DNA from: Pythium myriotylum
Taxonomy: Eukaryota > Oomycota > Peronosporomycetes > Pythiales > Pythiaceae
Direction of reading: 5' to 3'
DNA: 64,000 nucleotides
NCBI GenBank assembly: GCA_023091665.1
Contig: JALJCQ010000012.1
Coordinates: 1,178,001-1,242,000, forward strand
Shown here: positions 50,035 to 59,177 of the stretch, in pieces
Layout of the letters: each line of letters opens with the position of its first letter
How positions within the stretch are numbered: position 1 is the stretch's first letter
Translations under genes and position numbers: made by a program
The notes under the pieces: generated by a model
Database searches by the model: none
Seen by the model: only the letters and a program-made list of their open reading frames with translations
What the model was told of the DNA's origin: nothing

Positions 50035-52776
50035 ATGAACGCCAGCGCCGTCGAGGACTTCCTCGCTGCCCTCGCCAACTCCACGGCGATGCCCGACGCC
50101 ACGACCATGCCGCCGCCGCCCTCGGCCATGGCCCCCGCGGCCTCGGACGCGCTGGCGCCCGGCGCGAACGTCTCGTCGCCGGCCGAGGTCCAGGCTTTCA
50201 TCGACGACTTCCGCTACAAGATGCATCTGCTGCAGATCTTTGTCGTGCTCGGCTACGCGCTCATGTGCTCGCTCAGTGTGGCGCTGGCCTGCTATCTCCG
50301 GTACAACCGCAACGTCGCGCTCAAGGGCGACGTCTCGGCCGCCCGCAAGATCCTGCTGCCGGCGTTCGAGCCGCTGATCTGGATTCTCGCGTTGTCCACA
50401 GGTATCTTCTCGGTAACGGTCACTGTCACCCTCGCGATGGACACATTCCGAGACACAGTAACGCCACTGGCGTCCGAGGCGTTCTACTCGGGACGCATGT
50501 TCGTGATCCTGCTGGTCGTCGTTTACATGATGCAAAAGAGCGTGACTGTTCCGGCATTGATCCGTAGCGTCGGGACCTCATTGGTTGGTGGCACGTACAC
50601 ATTGCTGGTCGAGCTTCTGCTCTCCAATTACGATGACAACAGCACCGACTACGCGCGGGTCCACCACGTCGTCATGCTCACAGCCAAGTCGCTGCTGCTC
50701 GCGTTCTTCACCTACGTGTTCGTCTACCCGCCAGGTCGAGCGAGCCCGCGCACCATTCGAGAATACGTCGCATTCGTCTACGTCTACTATATCTGTGTAT
50801 TCGCGTACACGTTCCTGCTCTACGAACAGAAATTCAACGGCGGCTTCACGATGGTCTACGCAACTACAATGTGGGCTGCATTGGTTCCGCTGTTCATTTG
50901 GCGGGTGCTCAAGGCTGACACCGAGCATTGGCGGGGAATGGGCGAGCGTGCTGTCGCACTTCAGTCACTCTTCCGCCAGAAGCACAACCTCAACGAACGT
51001 GTGTCGTCGCAGGGTCTTCACGTACTGATCGAAATGCACCGCAAGTTTATCATTGATTTTGCATACCTTGAGCTCAAGCACAAGATCGGCGTAGGATCGA
51101 CTGCAGTCGTGTTCAATGGTGTGCTGAATAGCAAGACCCCAGTCGCCGTTAAGGTCTATACGCCGTCCGAGTACCATGAAGAGACCGTGGCTGAGTTCTC
51201 GCAGGAGGCTGCGCTTTGTGGTGCTCTTAATCACCCCAACATCGTCAAATTTTATGGTATGTGTGTCTGTCCACCGACCATTTGCCTTGTCTCGGAGCTC
51301 TGCCAAGGATCGTTGGACGATGTCACGAGTGCTATTGCCAATTCGAAACAGCATCAGAACCGTCAACAGCACCTCATCAATGTCGCGTACATGATCGACG
51401 CGGCTCGTGCGGTAGCTTACATCCACAGCTTCTCACCAGCCTTCGTTCACCGCGACATCAAACCCAGCAACTTCCTCGTCGACGTACAGAATACAGTCAA
51501 ACTGACCGACTTCGGTGAATCGCGTAGCCTTCCCAAGACACAAATGATGACCACGCCGCTTGGTACGGTGTCGCTAAACGCAGCTGGTTCTACGCACATA
51601 TCGAAGAGGCTATTTCTTAAGAGTGGCGCAAGTCTGCAGAGTGGCCGTCAGTCTTCTGTAGTTAGCGATCAACCCGCACAGCTGACGGTCAAAGGTACTG
51701 TTGACTACATGGCTCCCGAAATCATCCAAGGCCGAGCAGGTGTCGCACAGTATGGAGAGGCCGCTGACGTGTACTCGCTCGCGATCACAATGTGGGACAT
51801 CCTCCACCCGGGGAAAGAGAAGTTCCCAACGATCCGCAACAACCACTTGCACATCTTTGAATCTGTGATCGAAGGCAAGAGACCAGCTCTCGAGGAGGTT
51901 GTCCACCCAGGATTACGTGCAATTATCGAAAGTGCATGGCACAGCGACCCACGCCTACGACCGTCAGCGCAAAACATTGTCAACATCCTTGAAAGCATTC
52001 AGGAAGAACTTTTCGCGGTTTTCGCCATCGATCTCATGGATGAGATTGACCAGGAGCCAATGTTCAACAAGTACGGTGAGCTCTTGGCCCGAACTTTCTC
52101 GGCGCAGCAAGCGAGCGACCGCATGGAGGAATTGTGCTTTGTCAACAGCGAGGCCGAGGCAATGCGTCTGGGCAACGCGCTCATGGACGCAGGACTTCTG
52201 CATCACTGCAAGCACGAAAGACCGTACGAGCCTGGTGAAGGTCTCTACTTTTTCGATGAAGATAACATCAACCTGTGCCGGCCGCTACTCACGGCTGCCG
52301 AATATGAAGGTGATAACGGCCGCGACATCGACGAGGACGAACAGATCGACCATTTGGTCCCGCTGCCCCACACGTCGGCGGTGCTTGGCGGCCGTTCGTC
52401 CTCAACACGTCCGACGAAGCGGTTCAAGTCCCAGCGTCGCAAGAATTCGTCCTCCCACTCGATCTCCCACACGATCGGCCGCACAATCGTATCAGCTACG
52501 CGGTCTGAGATGGCGACGACGATCTATGACAACGGCATCTGCCAGTGCCGCAAGCTTGGACAACGGCTTGAGCAGCCCAAGGCCGGCATGACCATCAAGC
52601 GCCGCGGTTTCCGACGCCACCGCAACAAGGCGGCGTCGGAAGAGAATATACTGACGGCGAAGCTGCTGGGCGTGGAGCAGGGCCCACTGAGCCAGACAAA
52701 CGGCGACTTCGACGACTTCGAGGCTGTGAGCACTGATTTCCTGAAGCATCACGATGATGACGGAAGCTTGGCGTGA
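50035..52776 (+). CDS. 7TM receptor-TKL kinase-DEP protein (copy F)
   Basis: 913 aa, single exon. The N-terminus (about 60 aa) is Ala/Pro-rich with NAS, NST and NVS sequons. Seven hydrophobic segments follow, ending in RVLKADTEHWRGMGERAVALQ. Canonical kinase: GVGSTAVVF loop, VAVK, HRDIKPSN (His472 to Asn479), LTDFGESR and MAPEII. One oddity is Gln for His in the conserved FSQEAALCGAL (other copies have FSHEAALCG). A DEP domain lies at about 688-760 and the CQCRKLGQR tail at 836, ending ENILTAKLLG. Start at ATG 50035, because the upstream part of the frame has no ATG. Convergent with copy G (218 bp between stop codons). Confidence 0.9.
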   Translation: MNASAVEDFLAALANSTAMPDATTMPPPPSAMAPAASDALAPGANVSSPAEVQAFIDDFRYKMHLLQIFVVLGYALMCSLSVALACYLRYNRNVALKGDVSAARKILLPAFEPLIWILALSTGIFSVTVTVTLAMDTFRDTVTPLASEAFYSGRMFVILLVVVYMMQKSVTVPALIRSVGTSLVGGTYTLLVELLLSNYDDNSTDYARVHHVVMLTAKSLLLAFFTYVFVYPPGRASPRTIREYVAFVYVYYICVFAYTFLLYEQKFNGGFTMVYATTMWAALVPLFIWRVLKADTEHWRGMGERAVALQSLFRQKHNLNERVSSQGLHVLIEMHRKFIIDFAYLELKHKIGVGSTAVVFNGVLNSKTPVAVKVYTPSEYHEETVAEFSQEAALCGALNHPNIVKFYGMCVCPPTICLVSELCQGSLDDVTSAIANSKQHQNRQQHLINVAYMIDAARAVAYIHSFSPAFVHRDIKPSNFLVDVQNTVKLTDFGESRSLPKTQMMTTPLGTVSLNAAGSTHISKRLFLKSGASLQSGRQSSVVSDQPAQLTVKGTVDYMAPEIIQGRAGVAQYGEAADVYSLAITMWDILHPGKEKFPTIRNNHLHIFESVIEGKRPALEEVVHPGLRAIIESAWHSDPRLRPSAQNIVNILESIQEELFAVFAIDLMDEIDQEPMFNKYGELLARTFSAQQASDRMEELCFVNSEAEAMRLGNALMDAGLLHHCKHERPYEPGEGLYFFDEDNINLCRPLLTAAEYEGDNGRDIDEDEQIDHLVPLPHTSAVLGGRSSSTRPTKRFKSQRRKNSSSHSISHTIGRTIVSATRSEMATTIYDNGICQCRKLGQRLEQPKAGMTIKRRGFRRHRNKAASEENILTAKLLGVEQGPLSQTNGDFDDFEAVSTDFLKHHDDDGSLA

Positions 52777-52994
52777 AGGCGGGGATCAACAAGCGTGAAG
52801 TGTGTAGTAGTGTATCAACGATATGTACAATGGAATTGGACGCGTTCAAACCCAACATGAGCTTCTCCTGAACCTGGATCGCCTTGCTATTAAAACGATG
52901 CAGGCAATCTCTCAACCATCGTTGGATATCCATGAGCACGTCTCGCATTTTACTCTAACACCACACCACTAACTACATCTTCACACACAATTGC

Positions 52995-55900
52995 CTACGC
53001 CATGTCTACGGGGTGCACGACCGTTGAGCTCTCCACGCTGCTTGAGCCTTCAAACGTGCTGCTGCTATTCGAGTCTGCCCGTCCATCTGCGCGGCGTCCT
53101 CGTGTTCGTCGTCCGGGCAGTCGCTCTTGCGCTAGCGGATGCTCATGTTCTTCGTCGCTCGCGTCGGCGACGTGGAAGCCCATCTCGACGTCGCTGGTGC
53201 TGGCCGGCGTCGGCACGGGCGAGTCATCGTACGGCTCGCTGCTGCCTGTGTTGCTGAACTCGTTCATGAGCAATCTCGCCGTGAGTCCGCTGTCAACGGC
53301 TGAGTGGGCACTCGCCGTCCGTGACGTGCGTCCTCCGCTGCTGACGCCCCCAGGCGGCGTCGTGAACACGCCGTGGCTCTGGCTATCGCCTAGATGACTG
53401 GCGTTGCTCGCCGTTCTCTTGCCGCGACGGAACCGCTTGTTGATCGACCCGACACCGCCGTTGCTGCCCGTGCGCTTGGTGATGTACATGAGTCCTGCTC
53501 CCAGCCGCCGGCAGGGACACACGCTTGGGTCAGCGGTGGTCGTGTCCATCCATTGAGATGACGTCGCGTGCGTCGGCTGCGTCGAAAGGCGGCGCTGCTG
53601 CGACTCGGAATCGCTCACTCCTCCCCTCGAGAGTTTGCGGCGAGGGCCAAAGCGCAGCAGCTCGCCCACGGTGTTGCTGATGGTGGAAGCGACGCTCGTT
53701 CCCTCGGCCTCACGGCCTTCGTCTTTCTTCGAGACCTGCGGCCCGACGCTGCAGCCGAAGACGCTGTCGCCGTCGTCGTTAAGCTCGGCCCATTCGTCTG
53801 CAGCGCAGCTGCTCGCATCATCGTCGTGGGGGAGAACGGGGCCACTCTCTGGGACGACTGACGCGATGGCGGCTGAAGACGACCTGCGGCGTCGCTCGAC
53901 GATCGGCGGAAGGTGCAATCGATCATGAGGCCGCACCAACGCGTCGAGCTTCACCTCGTCGAACATGTACTGCTCAGACGAGCTCTCGAATCCCACAATG
54001 TGGCGTGCGTGGTGGAGCAGCCCTGAGCTCATGAGTCCGTTGCCCACGCGCACGGCCTCCTCGACCGAATCAACCACGTCGAACTCGAGCATCTTCTGCA
54101 CGAGGTCCTGCCCTGCACACGTGGGCTCAGTCGTACACCCTTTGCGACTGATCATGATCTTCTTCTCCATGGCGTTGGCCAGTACGGCCGCCACTTCGCT
54201 GCTAACCTGCATGTGGATCTTCTCGAGGGCCGTGAGTAGTGCCAGTGCTGACGGTCGCTTCTCAGGTTGAGGGTCCCACGCACGCGAGATCAGGTCGCTC
54301 AGCTCTACGTGGAAATCGGCGTCGAACTGCGGTCGCTCCCCCGCAAGCACACCCTCGAAGACCTTGAGGTGGTTGCCGTTCGCGCGTGGATACTTGTCGC
54401 TGAGCGGGTACGCGATGTCCCAGAGTGTCATGGCCAGGCTGAAGATATCGGCTGCCTCGCCGTAGAGCGCCGTGCCGGCTTTGCCCTGGATGAGCTCAGG
54501 CGCCATGTACTCGGCCGTGCCACGCACTGTCATGGCTGGGCGTCTAAGTGACGACGAGAGGCTCGTCTCGGCGCCCATGCCGACCCACCCGTCTAACGAC
54601 ACGCGCGAAAGCAGTGCTGGGCTCGCGTCGTTCGGATCGTCGAGGCCTTGCAGCTTGGAGCTGCGCACGCTGGCGCTGCGACTGGCCACACACTCGCGTG
54701 GCAGACTGCGCGACTCGCCGAAGTCAGTTAGCTTGACAACACACTTGCGGTCCACGAGGAAGTTGCCCGGCTTGATGTCGCGGTGGAGGAACGCCGGTGA
54801 GAAGCTGTGCAAGTACGCGACGGCGCGGGTCGCATCGATCATGTAGTTCAGGTCGATCATGAGCTGCTGCCGCGCACTGTCGTGATGGCGTCGCGCGATG
54901 GCCTTGGTCACGACGTCGAGCGAGCCGAGGCAGAGCTCTGAGACGAGACAGATCGTTGGCGGACAGACGCACATGCCGTAGAACTTGACGATATTGGGGT
55001 GGTGAAGCGCACCGCAGAGCGCGGCCTCGTGCGAGAACTCGGCCACGACCTCGTCTGTGAGCTCAGTCGGCGAGTAGACCTTGATGGCCACGGGCGTCTT
55101 GCTATTGAGCACGCCGTTAAAGACCACGGCGCTCGAGCCTGTGCCGATCTTGTGCTTGAGCTCGAGGTACGCGAAGTCGATAATGTACTTGCGGTGCATT
55201 TCGATGAGCAAGTGGAGTCCACGCGACGAGATGCGCTCGTTGATGCGATTCTTCTGGCGGAAGAGCGACTGCAGCGCGACGGCGCGGCGCCCGAGTCCTC
55301 GCCAGTGCTCCGTATCGGCCTTGAGCACCCGCCAGATGACGAGCGGGCAAAACGAGCCCCAGAGGATGTTGGCGTAGGCGAACATGAAGCCGGAATCCAC
55401 GTAGTTCATCTCGAAGAGCTCGCTGTAGACGAAGAAGAGTGCGTAGTAGACCAGCACGAAGGCGATGTACTCGCGCAATGATCGCTTGCTCGCGCGCTCG
55501 GGCGGCATCACGAACACCCAGAGACAGAAGATGACCACGAGAATGCGCGCAAACTGTGGCACCCAGTGGATCAAGCCTGGGTTGTGGAGGTACGTCTCGG
55601 CGAACCAGACGACTGGGATGTTGTAGGTTGAGATGAGGAATGTGATGAAGGCCGCGCGTCGCAACGCTGGTTTCGTGACGCTCTTCTGGTACATGTAGAC
55701 GGCGACGATGAGGATAAAGAAGATGCGCATGGAGAAGTAGACTTCGTTCTCGACATTGCCCGCGACCTTGCTCGGGTCGGTCGAGATCGCGCGCAGCACC
55801 CAGAAGTAGATCGAGTAGACGAGCGCCATGGCCATCTCCATCCCGAGCAGCGGCAGGTACGCCGGCAAGATCACTTTACGCGCCGCGCTCGAGTCGCCTC

Positions 55901-56108
55901 GGAACGCGACCGTCCGATTCCGCCGCAGGTACACGATCAGCGCGATCGAGAGCAGGCAGATGATGCCGTAGCCGACCCCGAGCACGAGCAGCAGTCCACG
56001 GTACTTGCGCATGGCCTCCTCGCCCATTTGGCGTTCGACCTCGAGCAGCCCGGGGTTCGTCAGCGCCGGCGTCGGCGGCGTCGACTTGGCGTCCGCGCTC
56101 AGCGTCAT
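52995..56108 (-). CDS. 7TM receptor-TKL kinase-DEP protein (copy G)
   Basis: 1037 aa, single exon, the longest copy. Short N-terminus, first membrane segment near residue 35, and a 7TM block ending in RVLKADTEHWRGLGRRAVALQ. Canonical kinase: GTGSSAVVF loop, VAIK, HRDIKPGN (His442 to Asn449), LTDFGESR and MAPELI. A DEP domain lies at about 664-735. The extra length is a polar, Ser-rich insertion between the DEP domain and the CPCRRLGAG tail (864), and a longer end after LTARLLMNEF. The frame is open to 56207 without an ATG, so 56108 is used. Paired with copy F. Confidence 0.9.
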   Translation of the reverse strand: MTLSADAKSTPPTPALTNPGLLEVERQMGEEAMRKYRGLLLVLGVGYGIICLLSIALIVYLRRNRTVAFRGDSSAARKVILPAYLPLLGMEMAMALVYSIYFWVLRAISTDPSKVAGNVENEVYFSMRIFFILIVAVYMYQKSVTKPALRRAAFITFLISTYNIPVVWFAETYLHNPGLIHWVPQFARILVVIFCLWVFVMPPERASKRSLREYIAFVLVYYALFFVYSELFEMNYVDSGFMFAYANILWGSFCPLVIWRVLKADTEHWRGLGRRAVALQSLFRQKNRINERISSRGLHLLIEMHRKYIIDFAYLELKHKIGTGSSAVVFNGVLNSKTPVAIKVYSPTELTDEVVAEFSHEAALCGALHHPNIVKFYGMCVCPPTICLVSELCLGSLDVVTKAIARRHHDSARQQLMIDLNYMIDATRAVAYLHSFSPAFLHRDIKPGNFLVDRKCVVKLTDFGESRSLPRECVASRSASVRSSKLQGLDDPNDASPALLSRVSLDGWVGMGAETSLSSSLRRPAMTVRGTAEYMAPELIQGKAGTALYGEAADIFSLAMTLWDIAYPLSDKYPRANGNHLKVFEGVLAGERPQFDADFHVELSDLISRAWDPQPEKRPSALALLTALEKIHMQVSSEVAAVLANAMEKKIMISRKGCTTEPTCAGQDLVQKMLEFDVVDSVEEAVRVGNGLMSSGLLHHARHIVGFESSSEQYMFDEVKLDALVRPHDRLHLPPIVERRRRSSSAAIASVVPESGPVLPHDDDASSCAADEWAELNDDGDSVFGCSVGPQVSKKDEGREAEGTSVASTISNTVGELLRFGPRRKLSRGGVSDSESQQRRLSTQPTHATSSQWMDTTTADPSVCPCRRLGAGLMYITKRTGSNGGVGSINKRFRRGKRTASNASHLGDSQSHGVFTTPPGGVSSGGRTSRTASAHSAVDSGLTARLLMNEFSNTGSSEPYDDSPVPTPASTSDVEMGFHVADASDEEHEHPLAQERLPGRRTRGRRADGRADSNSSSTFEGSSSVESSTVVHPVDMA

Positions 56109-56707
56109 GGCGAGCGTCTCGCGACAAAGCCGGCCAACTCGGGAATGCGGCGCTCCCGAGGAGCTGTCAAGAGGTCGGGAAGAAGGTTCTCGGCGGGCTC
56201 GCGCCAATGGGAAGGCGCGGCTGCGCGCTCTTAACTCCCAAGTCGCTCGTTCCTTCTGCCATTTTCGACGGGGCGTTGCCCCACGCGGCGGGTCGCGTCA
56301 TCCCGAAGCGAGTGGCCGGCGTGGGATTTCTTTGGCAGGTGGGGGGGGGGGGGGGGGGGGGCTCCGTGTACCCATCTTCGGGAGCGGCTCCGATCTATAA
56401 TTGGCCGAAAAGTGAAATATAAAATATATGATTGGTGGAAACTAAAGAGCCAAGATTTTCGGTGGAATTTGTGCGGAATGAGCGCCACTGTGGCACGCGC
56501 TTCTACGGAAGAAACCGCGAGGAAACCAGATCGAGACTGGGACGTTGAAGCTGCCTGACAAAATGGATTCGAACAGAGACCGTGGAAGATCTCCAGCGCC
56601 GTGTCAACCGCGTGAGGAGCAGAAGCAGGAGGAGGAGCGATTTGACGGAAGAGAGTAATTCGGATTTTCATTGCAGGCGCTGTGGAAAGAAATCGCCATT
56701 GGCTGCT
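56109..56707. other. Intergenic region, kinase G promoter and MINDY4 3' flank
   Basis: 599 bp with no gene recognised. It contains a 21-base G homopolymer (listed separately), an AT-rich stretch near 56395-56450, and the promoter of copy G. Confidence 0.5.
56341..56361. repeat. Poly-G tract (21 bases)
   Basis: An uninterrupted run of 21 G on the plus strand, about 235 bp upstream of the kinase G start. Such runs are unstable, and their length is often misread in sequencing. Confidence 0.8.
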
Positions 56708-58782
56708 TCAAAGCAGCGGGTCGACGCCGTTCCAGTCGATACGTGCGTGAGGCCACTTGGTCTGCAAGACGAGGTTGAGTGGGGGGATGAGCTCGTTCGC
56801 CTTTTGTTTGATCTTGTCCGTCGCTGCAAACGCGTGCACTGTGAGTCGGATCTCTTCGTCCTGGTTCCCGAGCCCGTCAAAGTAGAAGACATCGAACTGC
56901 TCCTGCTCGTCGTGGATGCTGTCGCTCGTGAAAAGACTCGGGTCAGCAAATATGACTGAGTAGTGCGACTCGCTGCAGACCACCCAAACATTGAAATGAG
57001 GCCTCTTCAGATGGCTGCCCACAACGATGTACTCGTATGCTTCGAATAACGAGAGGAATCCAACATCGCTTCGGGCCGAGATACCCTTGAGTACAACAGC
57101 CTTAGGATCATCCTCGCTCGAGCCTTCAAGAAGCTGGTTCCCATTAAAGACATTACTGCTGGCGACGCCGGTCAACAAGAGAGTAACGATCTCTTGTGTG
57201 CAATAATCGTGCCCGCCGATCAATTTTCCGCCGCCTCCAAGCGCGCCTTCAACGGAATCCATTTCGGACACGATCGTTTCGACACCTTTCGTCAAGACAG
57301 CAGACAGCACCAGCAGCACGAGCCCATTGCCTTTCGGAGCGGTGAACTGTCCTAAGTGCTGTGACAATAAAGACTTCGTCTGGTCCAGTGTCTTGGTGGT
57401 ATATACAAGCATGCCACTCATGAACTTCTTCTTTGAACCGGATAATTTCGCGCTCTCGTCGTTTAATACAAGGGTGCATTCGGGTTTTTGTGAAGCACGG
57501 GCGGCTTGCCACAAGATGTGGGAGAGTGCCAGTATCATGGCTTGATCCTGGTCGTGATGCACGGGCTGCACACATGATCAACTTGTGAAGAGTATGTACA
57601 CAGGATAAGCGAAGGGTTTGCTTACATTTCGCCAGTCGCTTGGTCGAACAATGCCCAGCAGGTATCGAAGCGTGTACGCTTGGACAACTGCTAGCACACC
57701 GCATGGCCCACCATGGTTTTGAACGAGTCCGTACCGCAGATCTCGTCTGTTGGAGAAGAAGAAGCCCTGTCAAGAAGCGGCGTTGTCGTTAATTCATCGC
57801 TCAGGATTCGCCGGCCTAGCCAAGGGCATACCTGCTCTTCCCAGTGTGAGCTAAAGTTCCGTTGGTCTTCAGGAAAGAGAATTTCTCGCAGAGATTCCAC
57901 TTCTTCCACGGACGGTATTCGCCCAATCACGCTCGAAGACGCCGCAGATTTCACGCCATGAGACTTGGGGACGGGGTTACGCGGTGCTGTTGTTATGGTG
58001 CTGTCAAAGTCTTCGCAGTCCTCTACTTCGAGATCTTCGCCTCTTGGTCTGTTCGATGGCTTTTCCAAGGGAGTTGGAGCCTTGATCATCATCCCTAACT
58101 GATTCTCTGTTCCCATGTTCCTTTCGACCTCTGCAGGTGATCTTTTGCTGGAACCCTTCGCGGAAGATCTCCTTCGCTCGTCGCCCTTCTCGCCCAATGA
58201 TCCACGTCTACTCTCGATGGTGCTAGTCGATTTCTTTTCTTCTTTTAGCTCCTTGTACTTGAGATAGCAATGTTTCTTCGTCTTTCCATTGCCAACACAA
58301 GCGGCAATCTGCCGCCACCGCTCATTCTTATCATCGACGTCTCCCGTTTGTTTGATTGCCTTTTTGAGCTGATGGACCTCCTCTCTGGTCCACTCAACCG
58401 CAGATTTCTCGTCTCCGCTTTCGTCTTTGCTCATACGTCGCATATCCCTATCCTTCCTGTTGATATCAATCGAGCGACTGACGGTTGGTGACGGTGGTCG
58501 TGGGATCTCAGCAGCTGCTACGTCCTTCTCCATTTCCGACACGACGTACTCAAGGACACAGTTTGCGCCGGCTTTCTTTCGTCGTTCAAGATCATCTGCG
58601 TACATCTCGCTTGCTGTCGGAGACATTTGTGCAGAGGAACCATGAGACATCATGGCGTCGAGGGTCTTCGAACAACGCGAACTCTTAAGATACTCCATCA
58701 CGACTAGCTCTGCTTGCCGAGTGATGTCGCTCTCACTCAGCAGAGAGGCACTTGATTCTCCTCGTTCAACGCTCTTTGCCAT
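56708..58782 (-). CDS. MINDY4-like deubiquitinase with a Myb/SANT domain
   Basis: Three exons: 58782-57832, 57766-57626 and 57565-56708; 649 aa, with 65- and 60-nt phase-0 introns. The MINDY catalytic domain is clear: [20 protein letters not shown] across the first splice, [20 protein letters not shown] with the catalytic Cys, [20 protein letters not shown], and [34 protein letters not shown] follows with the catalytic His, and the end is [16 protein letters not shown] enzymes trim Lys48-linked ubiquitin chains. The N-terminus has a LisH-like helix pair (about 20-45). A SANT/Myb-like domain (about 130-180; [35 protein letters not shown]) precedes the catalytic part and is not typical of animal MINDY4. 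Confidence 0.85.
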
Positions 58783-59177
58783 CGCGAAGTTTTTGCAGGA
58801 ATCGCCAACACGAGAAGTGCAGCCACTTTTCAGACTGGCCCCAACTGCTCAATACAGATCGTGAGCTAAATTGAGTTCGACGCATGCTTTTAGTAACTGG
58901 CATTCTACTATTCAGCATACAAAATCATAGTACAAAACTCGGCGCAGCCTCGACACCTACAAAATTGCCGGCTTTAGGCAGTTGATTTGCGTCGGGGTGC
59001 AATACTGGAGTCTCTTGGTCGTTTGCGCTGGTGTTCTTCTACAGAGAACTCAAAGCAAGCACACACACAAACACAAAGAAACAACACATTCCTGAGCGGG
59101 TGGGTAGCGTCTTCTCAATCTTCACTTCTGCGCCGACCATGTGGCGCCAAGCCACTCTTCTTCTGCAATGCAATTCT
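58783..59177. other. Intergenic region, MINDY4 promoter and CDC20 3' flank
   Basis: 395 bp. It holds the promoter of the MINDY4-like gene and the 3' flank of CDC20. It includes a CA-rich run near 59058-59082. No gene seen. Confidence 0.45.

Noticed and set aside
57707..57831. Apparent frameshift or pseudogene break in the MINDY4-like gene
   Set aside because: A GT-AG intron (57767-57831) restores the frame exactly and rebuilds the conserved catalytic region, so no disruption is needed.
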